A stretch of 64,000 bases of DNA from Anniella stebbinsi (lineage: Eukaryota > Chordata > Lepidosauria > Squamata > Anniellidae), in assembly GCA_029215795.1 (NCBI GenBank), contig JARDYH010000001.1, positions 187,867,654 to 187,931,653 of the forward strand, given 5' to 3'. Positions 1-12,181 of this stretch are shown here, one piece after another. The first letter of the stretch is position 1; each line of letters begins with the position of its first letter. The notes beneath the pieces are model-generated. The model was not told where the DNA came from. It searched no databases and saw nothing but the letters and a program-made list of their open reading frames with translations. The position numbers and the translations under genes were made by a program.

Positions 1-183
1 TTAGGAACATCTAGATAAAAAGTGTTTCCTATTGAAATGCTGGACTTTAGTAAAAGGTGAGTGATGATTGAGTTCATAAACTAGTTGGAATTTTATGCAG
101 CTAAATAAAGTGTGAATGGACAATAGATAATGGGAAATGTTTCACTTCTTTATTTAAAATTATGTAGACAACATCTCTAATGA

Positions 184-209
184 GTGTGTGTGTGTGTGTG
201 TGTGTGTGT
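184..209. repeat. (TG)n microsatellite
   Basis: A pure run of about 13 TG dinucleotides. Short open frames across it are low-complexity artefacts. Confidence 0.95.
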
Positions 210-1076
210 TAAAAAATGAAAAGGTGCAGGTCGCATTCTGGGGCTTCGCTCCATCCAACCTTTTTCTTCCAAAGCAGCATGTAGGGTCTTACAAGAGAGG
301 AGGAGGACCTGGGAGATTCCCAAGGCATAGTCTCTCCAAGGGACTTGCATCTCCTGTCCAAGTTTTTCTGTCTCTCTGTCTCTCCCTCCCCCACCTCTCA
401 TTCTGTAGGAAAAGGTGTCCTATAGCAGTCAGCAAGATGAAGCTCTTGAGCCCTGCATGCCGAGGGCAGACCATGGAGACCTGCACAGGGTGCAACATGT
501 TGAGCTACCAGCATCAGAAGTCAGCATGAGTACCTCAAGTGCTCTAGCATGCCATGGACACGGAACATGCAGATGTCTGAATCAGGCTGAAAGGTCACAA
601 AGATGTGGAGCATGAAAGAGATTAGAGAATAAACTGTAAATTCAACAGCATTTTTGCAAAATTATGCACGACCGGTGATATTTTTTTTAAAATGGCCACT
701 GTAAAATGGATTGCCCCACCTCCAGTACTCAAAAGGATTCTAATTCATTTCACTCAACAAGATTTAGATGAGTCACAAGAGTAGCATCTCAAAGCTTTTG
801 GACCCTAACAGAAAAGCAATGGGATCTCACAGACCGGAGTCAGAATTAAGAGCTCCAAAAGTTCTTTACAGAATGCAAATCCTACAGTAGCTACTTATAA
901 ATGTCTTTTGGAATGTAATAAAGTGGGATGTTCAGAATGTTAGAGAAGAATGGAATTGGTAATTGGAATGCTCATACAGCCTAAATCATGGAAAGCTTCC
1001 ATATGTAATTTTGTAGATTTAAAACTCAGGTTGATTAAATGAAAAATTATGGGGGGTGGGGGGGGGGGTGGATATC
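210..1076. other. No gene recognised
   Basis: Unique-looking, moderately AT-rich sequence with no long open frame, no splice-bounded exon and no repeat I can name. It ends in a G-rich stretch near 1050-1068. Confidence 0.5.
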
Positions 1077-1410
1077 AAAGCAGCTTGTTAAGAAGCAGGC
1101 ACCCCGGCTGTGGAATAAGCTCCCGAGAGAGGTTTGCCTGACACTTACGTTGTACTCTTTTCCAGTGCCAGGTGAAGACCTTTTTTATTTTCCCAGTATT
1201 TTAGCATTTTACCATCCTAGTTTCTTTTTAAGTCTGCTGTTTTGAAACTGCATTTTCAATCCCTGCATTGCTTCCCAGTTTTATTCTGGTTGTACTTATA
1301 TTGTGGTTTAAGTTTCCATATTTTATACTTTAGAATGTACTTTATGTTTTTAATTTTTTGTGAATTGCTCAAAGAGCTTCGACTATTGAACCATATAGAA
1401 ATCAGGTGCG
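1077..1410 (+). mobile_element. 3' end of an L2-like LINE, truncated
   Basis: The first part corresponds to the last coding segment of the L2-like elements at 6120 and 12182: a decayed version of the APxLWNxLPxEARL motif (here APRLWNKLPREVCL), then a T-rich 3' UTR. It ends in a variant of the family tail, GCTCAAAGAGCTTCGACTA, which matches the CAGAGAGCTTCGGCTA tail of the intact copies. Only the last ~330 bp are present, as expected for 5'-truncated target-primed insertion. Confidence 0.75.
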
Positions 1411-1830
1411 GGTTCGGTGGAAACACACCAAAAAACTAACATTGTCATACCACCTCTAAACTGGTGCCAAAGTTTTGTGCCACAAACCTCGAGTTTGGGG
1501 GGGTGGGGGTGGCAAGCCTGAAAATTACTTAGATGTGACCTGGTGAATGAGAAAAATTTCACATTCTCTGATTAACTCCAAACCTGTGCCAGAGTTTTCT
1601 GCTAGATTTGTGCCACCCCCTTTAGCTTGAAAACAACATACCCTTAGGTGTGGTCTGGTGGAAGAGGAAAACAATTCACATTTTCAGATCCACTCCAAAC
1701 CTGTGCCAAAGTTTTGTGTGAGTTTTGGTGCTTTGTCAGAACATACATGTATACCCTTTGGCTAACGTTTTGCCATATTTTGTGGCACAAGTCTCAAACG
1801 TGAAAATGAATAACCTAATAAAAGATTAAA
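1411..1830 (+). repeat. ~120-bp periodic repeat (GTGCCAAAGTTTTGTG family)
   Basis: The phrase CTGTGCCAAAGTTTTGTG recurs at about 1461, 1583 and 1700, spacing about 120 bp. Each unit also carries a sentence-like order of TTGTGCCACAAA, a GTGTGGTCTGGTGG-type motif and a TTCACATTCTCAGATCCACTCC-type stretch. The same units occur in reverse orientation at 9463-9975 and more weakly at 4195-4470. No coding potential is seen. It may be the internal tandem part of a DNA transposon or a dispersed satellite fragment. Confidence 0.65.
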
Positions 1831-2073
1831 GATTCTGTGTAGAAAATAATTTTTTATGTTAACCTTGAATAAAATTATCAAGAAATCTCTAGTAATTCAC
1901 AAAATGGAATGGAGGCAAGTCTCCTGGAAGCTACCATGTTTTACAGTTGATAAGTGTAGAGGGATTTTTCAGGTGACTTTTATTTAAGGGACACTGAATA
2001 CAGGTACTTTGCATCAATGTTCCCTAAATTCCCCACTCCAGTAGGTGAAAAGGAGGATACAAAGATAGACACT

Positions 2074-2299
2074 GGCTAAATTTGGACAACACGATAGTCA
2101 ATGGTGGGGTAATAATCAACTTTACAGTTGTTCATCTAGGGGGTACTCCCCACACAACATGGTAATAAATAATCAACTGTGGTGTGGATTAGGATCAGCG
2201 CTGAGTTGACTATGGCAGCATTCGGATGACACGATAGTCAATACAACTGACAATTGTTTCCCCAACCCCAGTTGCTTAATGTTTCGTCCGAATTCAGCC
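2074..2299. mobile_element. 226-bp MITE with ACT target duplication
   Basis: The ends are imperfect inverted repeats starting GGCTAAATTTGGACAACACG on the left and GGCTGAATTCGGACGAAACA on the complementary right end. The element is flanked on both sides by ACT (2071-2073 and 2300-2302), a 3-bp duplication. No transposase is encoded. The inner part of the repeat (ACATTAAGCAA-type) resembles the termini of the element at 2519-3020, so the two may be related Harbinger-like families. Confidence 0.65.
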
Positions 2300-2518
2300 A
2301 CTCAGAATGATCAATTTTACCCATACTCACGAACTCAATGAAACTGTTATTGCTTTAAAACATTTATTAAAACAATTTAAGGAAGTTAAAATTAAACAAA
2401 CACATGAACCTCTCCATTCAGCAAAGCAAATTAAAGAATGTACTCACAAGTCTGGCAGATTTCTTGAGAACATAGACAAACATAGACACTGACACTCACA
2501 TTCATACAGACTCTGTGG

Positions 2519-3020
2519 CTGGTTTCGCACTACACATTAGGCAACGGGGGGGGGGGGAGGGAAGCAACCGTCAGTTGTGTTGCTTATCGTGTCGTGTGGA
2601 GGGTTACATACCATGCACACACAACTGATGGTACACTATTCTGCCCAATTAAGCAACAGAGAGAAACAACGGGCTTGCCCGTTGTTTATCCCGAACTCCG
2701 TTGTTTAAAGTGTCGTATGGAGGGAACCCCGCTCTCTCCATGCACTATTCTGTTTGGGAATGGAGTTCTGCTGGCCAGAGCAGCCAAAATCCCCCGGCTT
2801 CTCTGATACAGCCGGCAGAACTTGCGGTGCATGCTGGGATACGGCTGGAGGACTGAGGGAGGGAGGAGAGAGCAGATGCTGCAACCATGATGGCCGCCGG
2901 AACTTTCAGCTGCTCAACGGATGGAGTTGCAGCGTGTCGTGTGTAGAGCTCGGCCTCCCTAACGCATGGTAAGTATATGCTATTTCCCCCTCCGTTGCCT
3001 AATATGTCGTGAGAAACCAG
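2519..3020. mobile_element. ~500-bp MITE with 29-bp terminal inverted repeats
   Basis: The left end CTGGTTTCGCACTACACATT and the complement of the right end CTGGTTTCTCACGACATATT are paired, and both continue into AGGCAACGG followed by a G-rich tract. Internal sequence has no transposase and includes poly-G and repeated CCGTTG/CGTGTCGT motifs. No clean target duplication could be assigned. Confidence 0.7.
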
Positions 3021-4194
3021 CCTGTGCAGGAGCTCTACTCCACAAAGGGTCTTCCATTTCTCTCAGGCAACCAAGGAGCCACTGAGGCTTACAGACTAGG
3101 CTCAGAGCAACATCCTGGATGTCATGCCTGAGGGAAAGGAAAGACCCCATGGTTCCTGTTACCTAGACTTAAATAAACCTTCTAAAGACAAAGCCCTCCC
3201 TCTTAATTTATTCTGAAAGGGCTAGACCGATTGGTCCATGTCATAGTTCAAACTATCCTCACCTCAGAATATACCCTCCTCCTCTTGACATAGTTGTTTA
3301 CGACAACTAAAGGTCAAATTCCTTTTTCTTTGTGGTTAACTGTCTGATTTTCTGTTCTGTTCTTATGGACAAGGGGATTTTCTAACCACAACTTCACCTG
3401 TTCTTAACCCTGGACCCTTCACCTAGTTCCCTTAAAAGGAATATGTATGGTTGATATAAGTCACAAATTTATATGATTAAGATCTTTGAGCAATACCACA
3501 TCACAAGTCCTCATGAGTAATGTCCTTAAGCAACATTGTTGTCACAAGTCCTTATGAGTAACATCTTTGAGCAACTTCAAATAATATTTCCAAATCATTC
3601 TCCATCAGATCTTATCTAAACTAAAGCATCTAAAACCCTGATAACAGTGTTCCATGTGCGTATGCTTACTTGCCCCCTTGCTCCCACACCCCAGCATTCA
3701 CTAACCTCCCCCCATGTCCCCCCTGCCCCAGCACTATAATAACAGAAAAGTAAACAACAAAAAGTTCCTACACAAGTAATTGAAAATATGAATAGCTCAG
3801 TAAACTGAAACTTATAATGGCCAATTTCAGAAGGACGCAGATACATAAAGTCTTTATTTGTATGGGGTTTTTATGTGCTGTAAATCAGCAGATGGCAAAT
3901 TATTTCTTGGATTTTATTGTGTAACGATTTCCTGTTTGTAAGATCATTGTAGTCTTCCTTTGTACCATCATCCCTACAACAATGTGCCATATAATGCCCA
4001 ATAGCATTTAGGCTGAGTGATGTGCCGCCCAAGAACTCAATAGCTCCTCAAAGTGTATAAATTCACCTCACCTACATTGACTTGGGTTGCTTTGTCCTGT
4101 GTTCTCACACTATTACAGTACGATGGCCTTCTTCCACAAATCTTTTTATAGAAGCAGGGGCTACATTTCTCCTGTGTGACTTCCTACAGCCCCA
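3021..4194. other. No gene recognised
   Basis: No exon, RNA gene or named repeat seen. Two similar phrases around 3470-3570 (cacaagtcct..atgagtaa..ctttgagcaa) indicate a small decayed local duplication of about 60-70 bp. Confidence 0.45.
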
Positions 4195-4470
4195 TCTCCA
4201 GTACAGACAGCTTGTGCCACAAATCCAGAGTTGTATGCCAGCATGAACCTATGAAAACAATAAACCCCTACAGGGGGCCTGGCAAAAGCTGAAAACTCCA
4301 AATTGTCATATGGAAAGTTGGGTTCTGGCACTTGTAGCTTGAAAAAGACATAATTTCATTTGGGACCATGCAAAGGCTGGGCTTTCCACAGTCTCAGATC
4401 ACCTCTGAACCTCTGCCAATTTTCTATGCATATTCATGTTATTTTGTGCCACAAATCCCAAGTTTTGTGC
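4195..4470 (+). repeat. Diverged copy of the ~120-bp periodic repeat
   Basis: Contains TTGTGCCACAAATCC twice (about 4213 and 4445), plus CTCAGATCACCTCTGAACCT and GCTTGAAAAAGACATAATTT-type phrases in the same order as at 1411-1830. More decayed than the other copies. Confidence 0.5.
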
Positions 4471-5280
4471 TTCTGCTATCCACTGAAGAATTGCTGAGTT
4501 CAATTGGGCTTTCTCCCTTGTGAAGAGGAGAGGTTTCCCTTTTAAAATGTTTGCCTGCCAGGCAGCTTTTAAAGGCATCAGGATCCACATGTTCATTTTC
4601 CATTCAGTGTAAAACAGTATTTTAATGACACTGATAGCAGGATTGAGACTGTTGAGATGCTCTTGGGATCCACAAATCAACTTCATGTATGAGATACATT
4701 CCCAAGTCCTATCTATAGGACATTTCCTTGCATGTTCATGCAAATAACTGTTCCTGTCTGAAGATTAGCAACTAGTGTACATTTTACATTGACTGAACCT
4801 GTGTTCAGATCTATTATCTATGTCAAACACACACACACACACACACATTTTTAGAAAGAGAGATGTGTAAAGTGGCACACCATTAGTTCTATGTACACTG
4901 TACAGAAATCTTGTTTCTTGTAACTTCTGATCACCCCTTTTCTCTTTCTAATTGGACAATCCAAGTCAAAATAGCATGCTTAATGCTCCAAAAACAAAAC
5001 TATCATCTCTAAGTATATTCTAATGTATCTGGGTGGGGTGGGGGCAGTATTTCCATCAATAGTCACTTTTTACTGTTAACTTTAGACTTTGTCTTTCAAA
5101 TTGGACCATTTAAGAAACATTCCCATTATTGAAACTATTGTTTGACTTCTTTGTGAATCCAAATACGGTATTGCTTTGGGACACTATAGTGACATCAGGG
5201 GAAAAAATTCGGGGGGGGGGGGGCGCAGAAGGGCCAAGATATATTTCTAGGTGGGCGGGCTGTGTCCCACATGTTAAGAT
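4471..5280. other. No gene recognised; contains (CA)n
   Basis: A (CA)n tract lies at about 4827-4847 and a 12-base G-run near 5212-5223. No exon or longer repeat was identified. Confidence 0.5.
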
Positions 5281-5385
5281 CTCCGAAATTATTATTGTTG
5301 TTGTTGTTGTTGTTATTTATTATACTTATATACCGCCCCATAGCCGAAGCTCTCTGGGCGGTTTACAAAAATAATGGTATATTTT
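5281..5385 (-). mobile_element. 3' tail of an L2-like LINE, minus strand
   Basis: A (TTG)n tract is followed by TATACCGCCCCATAGCCGAA and CTCTGGGCGGTTTAC, the reverse complement of the tail at about 7680-7725. Only the extreme 3' end was inserted. Confidence 0.8.
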
Positions 5386-6119
5386 ATAATAAAACTCCCA
5401 TCTTAACCATATATTTTGAAATAAGTCACATATTGATTAATTTAGGGGGGGGGGTTGGGACAGTGTAAAAGCCAGAATGGAATGGAACAGGCTGGAACGA
5501 CCCCTTTATATATATATATATATATATTTTAAAAATGCCAAAAACACCCCCCCTGTACAGACCTCCCTCCCTTCTCCCCATAAAATCAATAAAAATAAAA
5601 CAACCCCCTTCTTCCTCACCCCATGTTTAAAGTAAAATAATTTTTTAAAAAACGTTTAAAAAAAACCCCTTCCCAACGCCAACCACACCGGCCTACTTCC
5701 CCACCCCAGAAAAAATTAAATACACTTATCTTAAATGCCACTTGGTGGGCACTGCGGCAGCGGCGGTGGCTGGAAAGCCTGCCATTGCACTCCTTGCATG
5801 TCGAGGGACGCAAGGAGCACAATTTTGCGTTGCACTGGCTGCCGACGCAGGTGTGATGCAGAAGAGAAGCCGTCAAGAGGCGACCAGGGACTGCACACAT
5901 TGGAGGACATTTTGCTAGGAAATTTCTCCCTCTCCTATTCACCTACTGGATCACAATTTTGACAATATCTCTGAACATCGTTAATTGTCATAAGTTTCAC
6001 TAAAAAATTGTATGAGTGTCTTGGAAGGTAGGACCAATGTTTACTATATATGCCTCCTGAGTAAATATGCATTTTGTGGTTACCATCTTGAAACTATCAA
6101 GTTATCATCTTGAAAAAAA
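5386..6119. other. No gene recognised; (TA)n at 5507-5527
   Basis: Low-complexity poly-G, (TA)n and A-rich stretches, then a GC-richer part at 5740-5900 with no supported gene. Confidence 0.5.
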
Positions 6120-7744
6120 ACTGGTATAATGATTAATGCCTCTTTGCAAGAGGGAGTGGTCCCAGGCCTCCTGAAAGAGGCGGCAGTGAGACCACTCCTA
6201 AAGAAATCTTCCCTGGACCCTGAAAATCTTAATAACTACAGGCCAGTAGCAAATGTTCCATTCCTGGGCAAGGTCCTGGAGCGGGTGGTTGCGAGCCAGC
6301 TCCAGGCACTCTTGGATGAGACTGATTAGGCCTGGTTTTGGTACAGAAACAGCCTTGGTCGCCCTGTATGATGACCTATGTCGGGAGAAAGACAGGGGGA
6401 GTGTGACTCTGTTGATTCTCCTTGATCTCTCAGTGGCTTTCGATACCATCGACCATGGTATCCTTCTGGGACGACTGGCTGAGTTGGGAGTGGGAGGCAC
6501 TGCATTGCAGTGGTTCCGCTCCTACTTGGTGGGTTGGCTCCAGAAGGTGGTGCTTGGGGAACATTGCTCGGCCCCGTGGATTCTCCAATATGGGGTTCCG
6601 CAGGGGTCAGTTTTGTCCCCCATGCTGTTCAATATCTACATGAAACTGTTGAGTGCAGTCATCCGGAGTTTTGGAGTGCGTTGTCATCAGTACGCTGATG
6701 ACACGCAGCTCTATTTCTCCTTTTCATCTTCATCAGGTGAGGCTGTGGATGTGCTGAACCAGTGCCTGGCTGCGACAATGGACTGGATGAGGGCTAATAA
6801 ACTGAAACTCAATCCAGACAAGACTGAGACGCTGTTGGTGGGTGGTTCCGCTGACCGGATGGAGGGTGTTCAACCTGTTCTGGATGGGGTTGCACTCCCC
6901 TTGAAGGAGCGGGTTCGTAGCTTGGGGGTTCTCCTAGAACCATCTCTGTCACTTGAGGCGCAGGTGGCCTCAGTGGCACGGAGTGCCTTCTACCAACTTC
7001 GGTTGGTGGCCCAGCTACGTCCCTATCTGGACAGGGATAACCTGGCTTCAGTTGTCCATGCTCTGGTAACCTCCAAGTTAGATTACTGCAATGCACTCTA
7101 CGTGGGGCTGCCTTTGAAGGTGGTTCAGAAGCTGCAGCTTGTGCAAAATGCAGCGGCCAGATTGATAACTGGAACCAGTAGGTTCGAACATATAAGACCT
7201 ACTCTGGCCCGCTTGCATTGGCTGCCTGTATGTTTCCGATCCCGGTTCAAGGTGCTGGTTTTAACCTATAAAGCCTTACACGGCTTGGGACCACAATACC
7301 TGATGGAACGCCTTTCCCGACATGAACCTACCTGAACACTACGTTCAACATCTAAGGCCCTCCTCCAAGTGCCTCCTCTGAGGGAAGCTCGGAGGTCGGC
7401 AACAAGAGAGAGGGCCTTCTCTGTGGTGGCTCCCCAATTGTGGAACGATCTCCCTGACGAGGCCCGCCTGGCGCCAACATTGTTATCTTTTCGGCGCCAG
7501 GTCAAGACTTTCCTCTTCTCTCAGGCATTTGGCAATATCTGAGGAGCCTGGGTTTGTTTTGTTTTGTTTTTGTAGTTTTTTGAAGTGTTGAAGTGGTTTT
7601 TAAATGTACAGATTGTGTGTATTTGTATGTTTTTGCTGTTTTAATTTTTGTATATTGTTTTTAATTGTTTTTAATCCTATGTAAACCGCCCAGAGAGCTT
7701 CGGCTATGGGGCGGTATACAAATGTAATAAATAAATAAATAAAT
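6120..7744 (+). mobile_element. L2-like non-LTR retrotransposon, nearly intact reverse transcriptase
   Basis: The coding part runs from an N-terminal RT segment (LKKSSLDPENLNNYRPVANV) through LDLSVAFDTIDHGILL, GVPQGSVLSP and the catalytic box HQYADDTQLYF to a C-terminal HWLPV..F...LTYKALHG segment. This is the usual RT order of the L2/CR1 group. A frameshift lies near 6328, and an in-frame TGA at 7333-7335 replaces the sense codon (CCC GTT context in the sister copy), after which the frame continues to about 7543. The 3' UTR ends with the family tail (CCGCCCAGAGAGCTTCGGCT) and (AATAA)n. The endonuclease end is missing, so it is 5'-truncated. By eye it is very similar to the copy at 12182-13535, indicating recent activity. 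Confidence 0.9.
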
Positions 7745-8522
7745 ATTGCTGGATGGGGTTACACTCCCCCTAAAAGGCTGTGTTCGCACCTTGGGGGTGC
7801 TCCTGGAATGACAGCTCAGATAGATGCGACTGCCAGGAGTGCCTACTATCAGCTTCTGCTGATGCGCCAGCTGCGCCCCTTCCTAGAGTAGGAAGACCTA
7901 AAATCAGTAGTGCACGTGCTGGTAACTTCGAGGCTCGACTTCTGCAATGCGCTGTACATAGAGCTACCTCTGTGCCTAGTCTGGAAACTTCAACTAGTTC
8001 AAAATATGGCAGCCAGGGTGGTCACTGGTACATCTAGGGGTGACCACATTACACCACTTTTAAAATCTCTTCACTGGCTGCCAATCAGTTTCCGGGCGAA
8101 GTACAAAGTGTTGGTTATTACCTTTAAAGCCCTACATGGTTTGGGTCCAGGTTACCTACGGGATCGCCTTCTCCCATACAATCCGCCCCGCACACTTAGG
8201 TCCTCTGGGAAGAATTTACTACAGTCAACAAGAACTAGACTGACAACCGTTACCCAGAGGATCTTCTCTTCTGCTGCTCCCAGATTGTGGAATGACCTGC
8301 CGGGAGAGATTCGCCACCTCACCAGTCTTCAGGAATTTAAAAGATCTATAAAGACTGATCTCTTCCGGCAGGCCTACCCAGATGAATTTTAAAGTGTTTT
8401 GTTGGTGTTTTATTGGTATTTTAATGATGTATTGGTTTTAAGTGTTTTAATCAGTTTTGTATTTTATGTTTGATGCTGTTCCCCGCCTCGATCCGTTGGG
8501 AGAGGCGGGTAATAAATAAATA

Positions 8523-8555
<33 letters not shown>

Positions 8556-8579
8556 TATTATTATTATTATTATTATTAC
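7745..8579 (+). mobile_element. Second L2-like LINE subfamily, 3' half
   Basis: Begins directly after the tail of the preceding LINE with LLDGVTLPLKGCVRTLGVL-like coding sequence and runs through SRLDFCNALY, HITPLLKSLHWLPISFRAKY and APRLWNDLPGEIRHL to a stop at about 8392. Its 3' UTR ends in CCCCGCCTCGATCCGTTGGG and a compound tail (AATAAATA, then ATC and ATT repeats). The different tail and protein sequence mark a subfamily distinct from the element at 6120. The 7910-8392 segment is open over 160 codons. Confidence 0.85.
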
Positions 8580-8740
8580 ATGAAAATAAATGTACATAAT
8601 TCAAATCAAACATGGACAGATGTGGCGGTGTCTTCCTGATTTACACTTTTGTACCAGTAACTGTCTATGGCAGAAATAAAAGATGACTTTTTCTTAATTT
8701 TAGACCCTGGTCAGTTTAAGTGTTGCCTTCAAATTATTGT

Positions 8741-9005
8741 TAGGGACACAGGGTTTTGATGGGTCCATTAGAGAAAGGTGGCAGAGCTTGCAAGTCAAAC
8801 TGCTAGTATGGAAAAAGTGCAGGAAAAGGAAACTGAAATGACCAAAGGACAGCAGAAACTCCATTATGAGGAAAGGCTATACCATGCAGGACAGTTTAGC
8901 TTAGGGGGGAAAAAGGCTGAGTGAGGGAAGACACGATAGAGGTCTACAGAATGATGCATGATGTAGAAAAAGGCAGAGTTTTCTCTTCCTCTCAATCATA
9001 GGCGT
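8741..9005 (+). mobile_element. CR1 LINE fragment, 3' coding end
   Basis: AAAGGACAGCAGAAACTCCA, TATGAGGAAAGGCTATACCA and ACACGATAGAGGTCTACAGA correspond to the end of CR1 ORF2 (YEERL...FSL...RL...EG..), shifted by small indels. Family assignment rests on recalled CR1 consensus phrases, not on an alignment. Confidence 0.65.
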
Positions 9006-9462
9006 GAGCAGCACATTTCATTGGAGTGTGCACTCAGGGGTTTATTATTTTTTAAAGGTGAACATTTATTGAATACTCAGTCATAAAGAATATTATTTGT
9101 ATTCATTTAGTTATTAAACACTGTAGACACTGATGCTCTACTCTGCGTTCGGCTTTCCTGTAACCATGGAAGGGCTGTTGCAGGTGTGTGTGTGGGGGGG
9201 GGAATGAGGAGACACTCCTCAAGCCCTCCCATTGGTGGGACGTTTTGGTGACACTGGCTTTTTCATTCCTGCTGCAGGGAGCAATGATGCTCTCTTGGAG
9301 GCAGCGGTTCTTCGGCGCAGCAGCAGAGGAGATGGAGGGCCATTCCTGCTGTGTCTCAATTCAGCACTTATTGCTTGAGACATTAGGGTGTGCCTGGGCC
9401 CACCTGGCACACCCCTTGCGCACACCTATGCTCTCAATACTAGAATCACACCTAAGGGTATG
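9006..9462. other. No gene recognised
   Basis: Contains a G-rich stretch near 9195 and moderately GC-rich sequence at 9200-9440. No supported exon or repeat. Confidence 0.45.
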
Positions 9463-9975
9463 ACGTTTTCAGAATTCAGGGGGCAGCACAAAACTTGGTT
9501 TTTGTGGCACAAAATGGCATAAAACTAGCACAAAACTTTGGTACAGGTTTGGAGTGGATCTGAGAATGTGATTTTTTCCCCCCTCATCCACCAGACCACA
9601 GGCTTTGGGGGTGGCACAAAACCCGGAGTTTGTGGCACAAAATTTTGGCACAGGTTTGGAGGCGATATGACAAACTTGGTTTTTTGGTGTGTTTCCTCTG
9701 AACCCCCACTTGATGTATCAATACACAAGTTTTGATAAAGGTACAAAACTCGGTTTTTGTGGCACAAAACTAGCACAAACCATTGGCACCAGTTTGGAGT
9801 TGATCTGAGAATGTGGATATTTTTCTCATTTGTTTGTGGATATTTTTCTCATTTGTTTTTTCGCAATTTGGGGGTGGCACAAAACTCGAGGTTTGTGGCA
9901 CAAAATGGCACAAAACTACCATGAGACTTTGGCATATGTTTGGAAAAGATTCGAGTTTGTGGGGTTCGTAGTTAA
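9463..9975 (-). repeat. ~110-145-bp periodic repeat, inverted copy of 1411-1830
   Basis: The reverse complement reads as the 1411-1830 family. The AGGTTTGGAGTGGATCTGAG landmark recurs at about 9546, 9653, 9790 and 9936. TTTGTGGCACAAAA occurs in every unit. A short duplicated phrase (GTGGATATTTTTCTCATTTG) at 9813-9860 is a local tandem duplication. Confidence 0.7.
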
Positions 9976-11849
9976 CAGAGCTGGGATAACGGACGGACAG
10001 CAAAAGTGGACTTTGAGAGCTATTAACAGGTGCAAAGAGACTCCTACGTCAAGCCTGGAAAGATAAAACACCCACTACCTATCATTCAATGGTTTGAAGA
10101 TTTTGCTGCATACATATCCTACAACTGTCAATCCTGCTTATTTAGATATTAATGTATACCTTTGAATTAGAACTGTTGAACTTTTTCTTTTTCTTTTTAT
10201 TAAATCAATGATTTTGTTGTGAACGGTTACTGTGAATGGTTTCCTTTTCTCCGTTTTGTTGTTATTTTTTGTCGCTGTTGATTTTTTTTGTTATCCCCTA
10301 CCTCTCATTTTTTATTATTATTATTATAGTGCAAAAAGATTTTTTAAAAAAAGAGAGAAAGAACTTCAACATACCAATCCAAAGAAGGCAAGTGCTCACA
10401 TGCTTGGACAAGCCAGCCCAAAGATTCCTACCATCACTGCTGCCATGACATCTTGGACCCGAATGAAGTATATTAATGAATTAATTCCCTGCCTCTGTGT
10501 AATGGAGTGTTCATGCCTCTCTTCTAGCATAGGATAGTAGCATCTTTGTTAAAAGGCACAATGAGAATCACAGAGCTGCAAACCCCCAGTAGTGATAGTT
10601 GGCTTCAAACTCAGGGCTTTCTGTTTCATATTTCAGAAAGTCATCATCAAAGCATTTGCTGTATTTCTCAAGTATTTAGCTCCCTTCTATACCTTTATGC
10701 CTGTCCACAGTTATTTTCAACATCCCAAAATTAAGAGAATTTTGGAATGCTTCAGGCAGTTTCATTTTCACTGTTACCTTTCAGTGTTTCTAGTTCCCTT
10801 TCAGTAGTTTGAAATAGTTATATACAATCTTAATTTTGGTGGGCTTCCAGTGTGATTTCTTACGTTGCTTCTATTGAAATTTAATGTTTCATTTGACAGG
10901 ATGCACTCTTTGAAAGATAGCTATCTTACCCATTTCATATTACCAAGGTAGTTGATAAAACTGGGATTCCAATTGGTAGACTAAGGCTACCTGGAAAATA
11001 ATGTGGATATGTGTATGCATCACACCAAAGTAGCTTCAACCTGTTCCCACTTTATACAAGAGGCAAGATGAAGTGACCACCTGGTAGACTAATGGTTTAT
11101 TCTTAAGAATGCTTCCTGGACATTACTTAGAAGTAGCCATAGGGTTTCGGGCAGTGCTTGCTTCTTGATAAAGCAATAAAAAATAAAATGAGGCAGCAAA
11201 TGTATTCTGTTCCTCCACTTCTCCATCCCACCCATCCGAGTTGCATGGTGATAACACGCTGTATGCCCAAGGCCAAACTGGCTCTGAGCAAACTTGTCAG
11301 GAGCCACATGCCAGCAGTGGGCCAGGCCACCCCAGCACTGGCATGTGGCCCCAACTAAATTGCCCAGACCCCATTAACTCTCTCACACACATATACATCA
11401 ACACACATTCATACAGTTACACAGACTCATCATTGTGTGGGACTGCTCTAAATGGCAAGGAAGGGTAGATCTGTGGATTTTGAGTTGAGTTTGGAGGTTA
11501 TTTGAAGGTTTCTTTCTCTCTGTTTTGAGCTTTGTTTTCTCTCTCTCTCTCTCTCTCTCTCTGTTTGTTTAGGCTGCTGAGTCACCTGAACTACTACTAT
11601 GGTCATTTTTTTCCTAAACTACTTCCTCCCCCCTCCCCAATGTTAGGTGTGGAACTTTGATTACTGAGTCACCTGACTGCTTGTGGGTTGGGTTTGGGAC
11701 TTATTTGAGTTTTGATTGAAGGGTTCTGTGAAAGGTTTGATTTCATAGATCATAGCCTTGCAGATTATGGGGTGTACTTTAACAAGACTGGGAAGACTGG
11801 TTTTGGCAGGTGCCTCACAAACCTGATCAAATGGGCTTTAAACTAACTC
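9976..11849. other. No gene recognised; (TC)n at 11539-11562
   Basis: Mostly unique AT-rich sequence. From about 11620 it may already be the 5' part of the CR1 element described next, but I cannot show that. Confidence 0.4.
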
Positions 11850-12181
11850 AAGGGGGAGGGGGCAAAAGCCCAGAACTAATTACTGAGCCATGAATTGCAG
11901 AGAAGAATGCAAAGGAGGAAACAGGAAGTGGAGGTGGATCCCAGTAATTTGCAGGTAAATACAGCAGGGGAAACTGGTAAGATGCAACATAGCTTCCAGT
12001 GTCTATATATTGAGCATGGAAAACAAATAGGATGAGGTTGACATCTTAATACAAGCTGGAGTGTATGATCTGATAGGTATCACTGAGAACCGATGGGATG
12101 AGACTCATGACTGGAATATAGCCATTGAAGGATATACCTTGTTCAAAAGGAAGACTCGAAGGAAGGGGAGAAGCATTATAG
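11850..12181 (+). mobile_element. CR1 LINE endonuclease fragment
   Basis: In one frame the DNA reads YDLIGITENRWDETHDWN followed by a GYTLFKRKTRRKG-like segment. This matches the CR1 apurinic-like endonuclease region (ITETWWDESHDWN type). The TET-to-TEN change removes a conserved acidic residue, so the copy is dead. It stops abruptly at about 12181-12184, where L2-like RT sequence begins. Confidence 0.75.

Noticed and set aside
188..529. Coding frame starting in the (TG)n repeat
   Set aside because: The frame begins with a microsatellite-encoded CVCVCV run and has no family resemblance.
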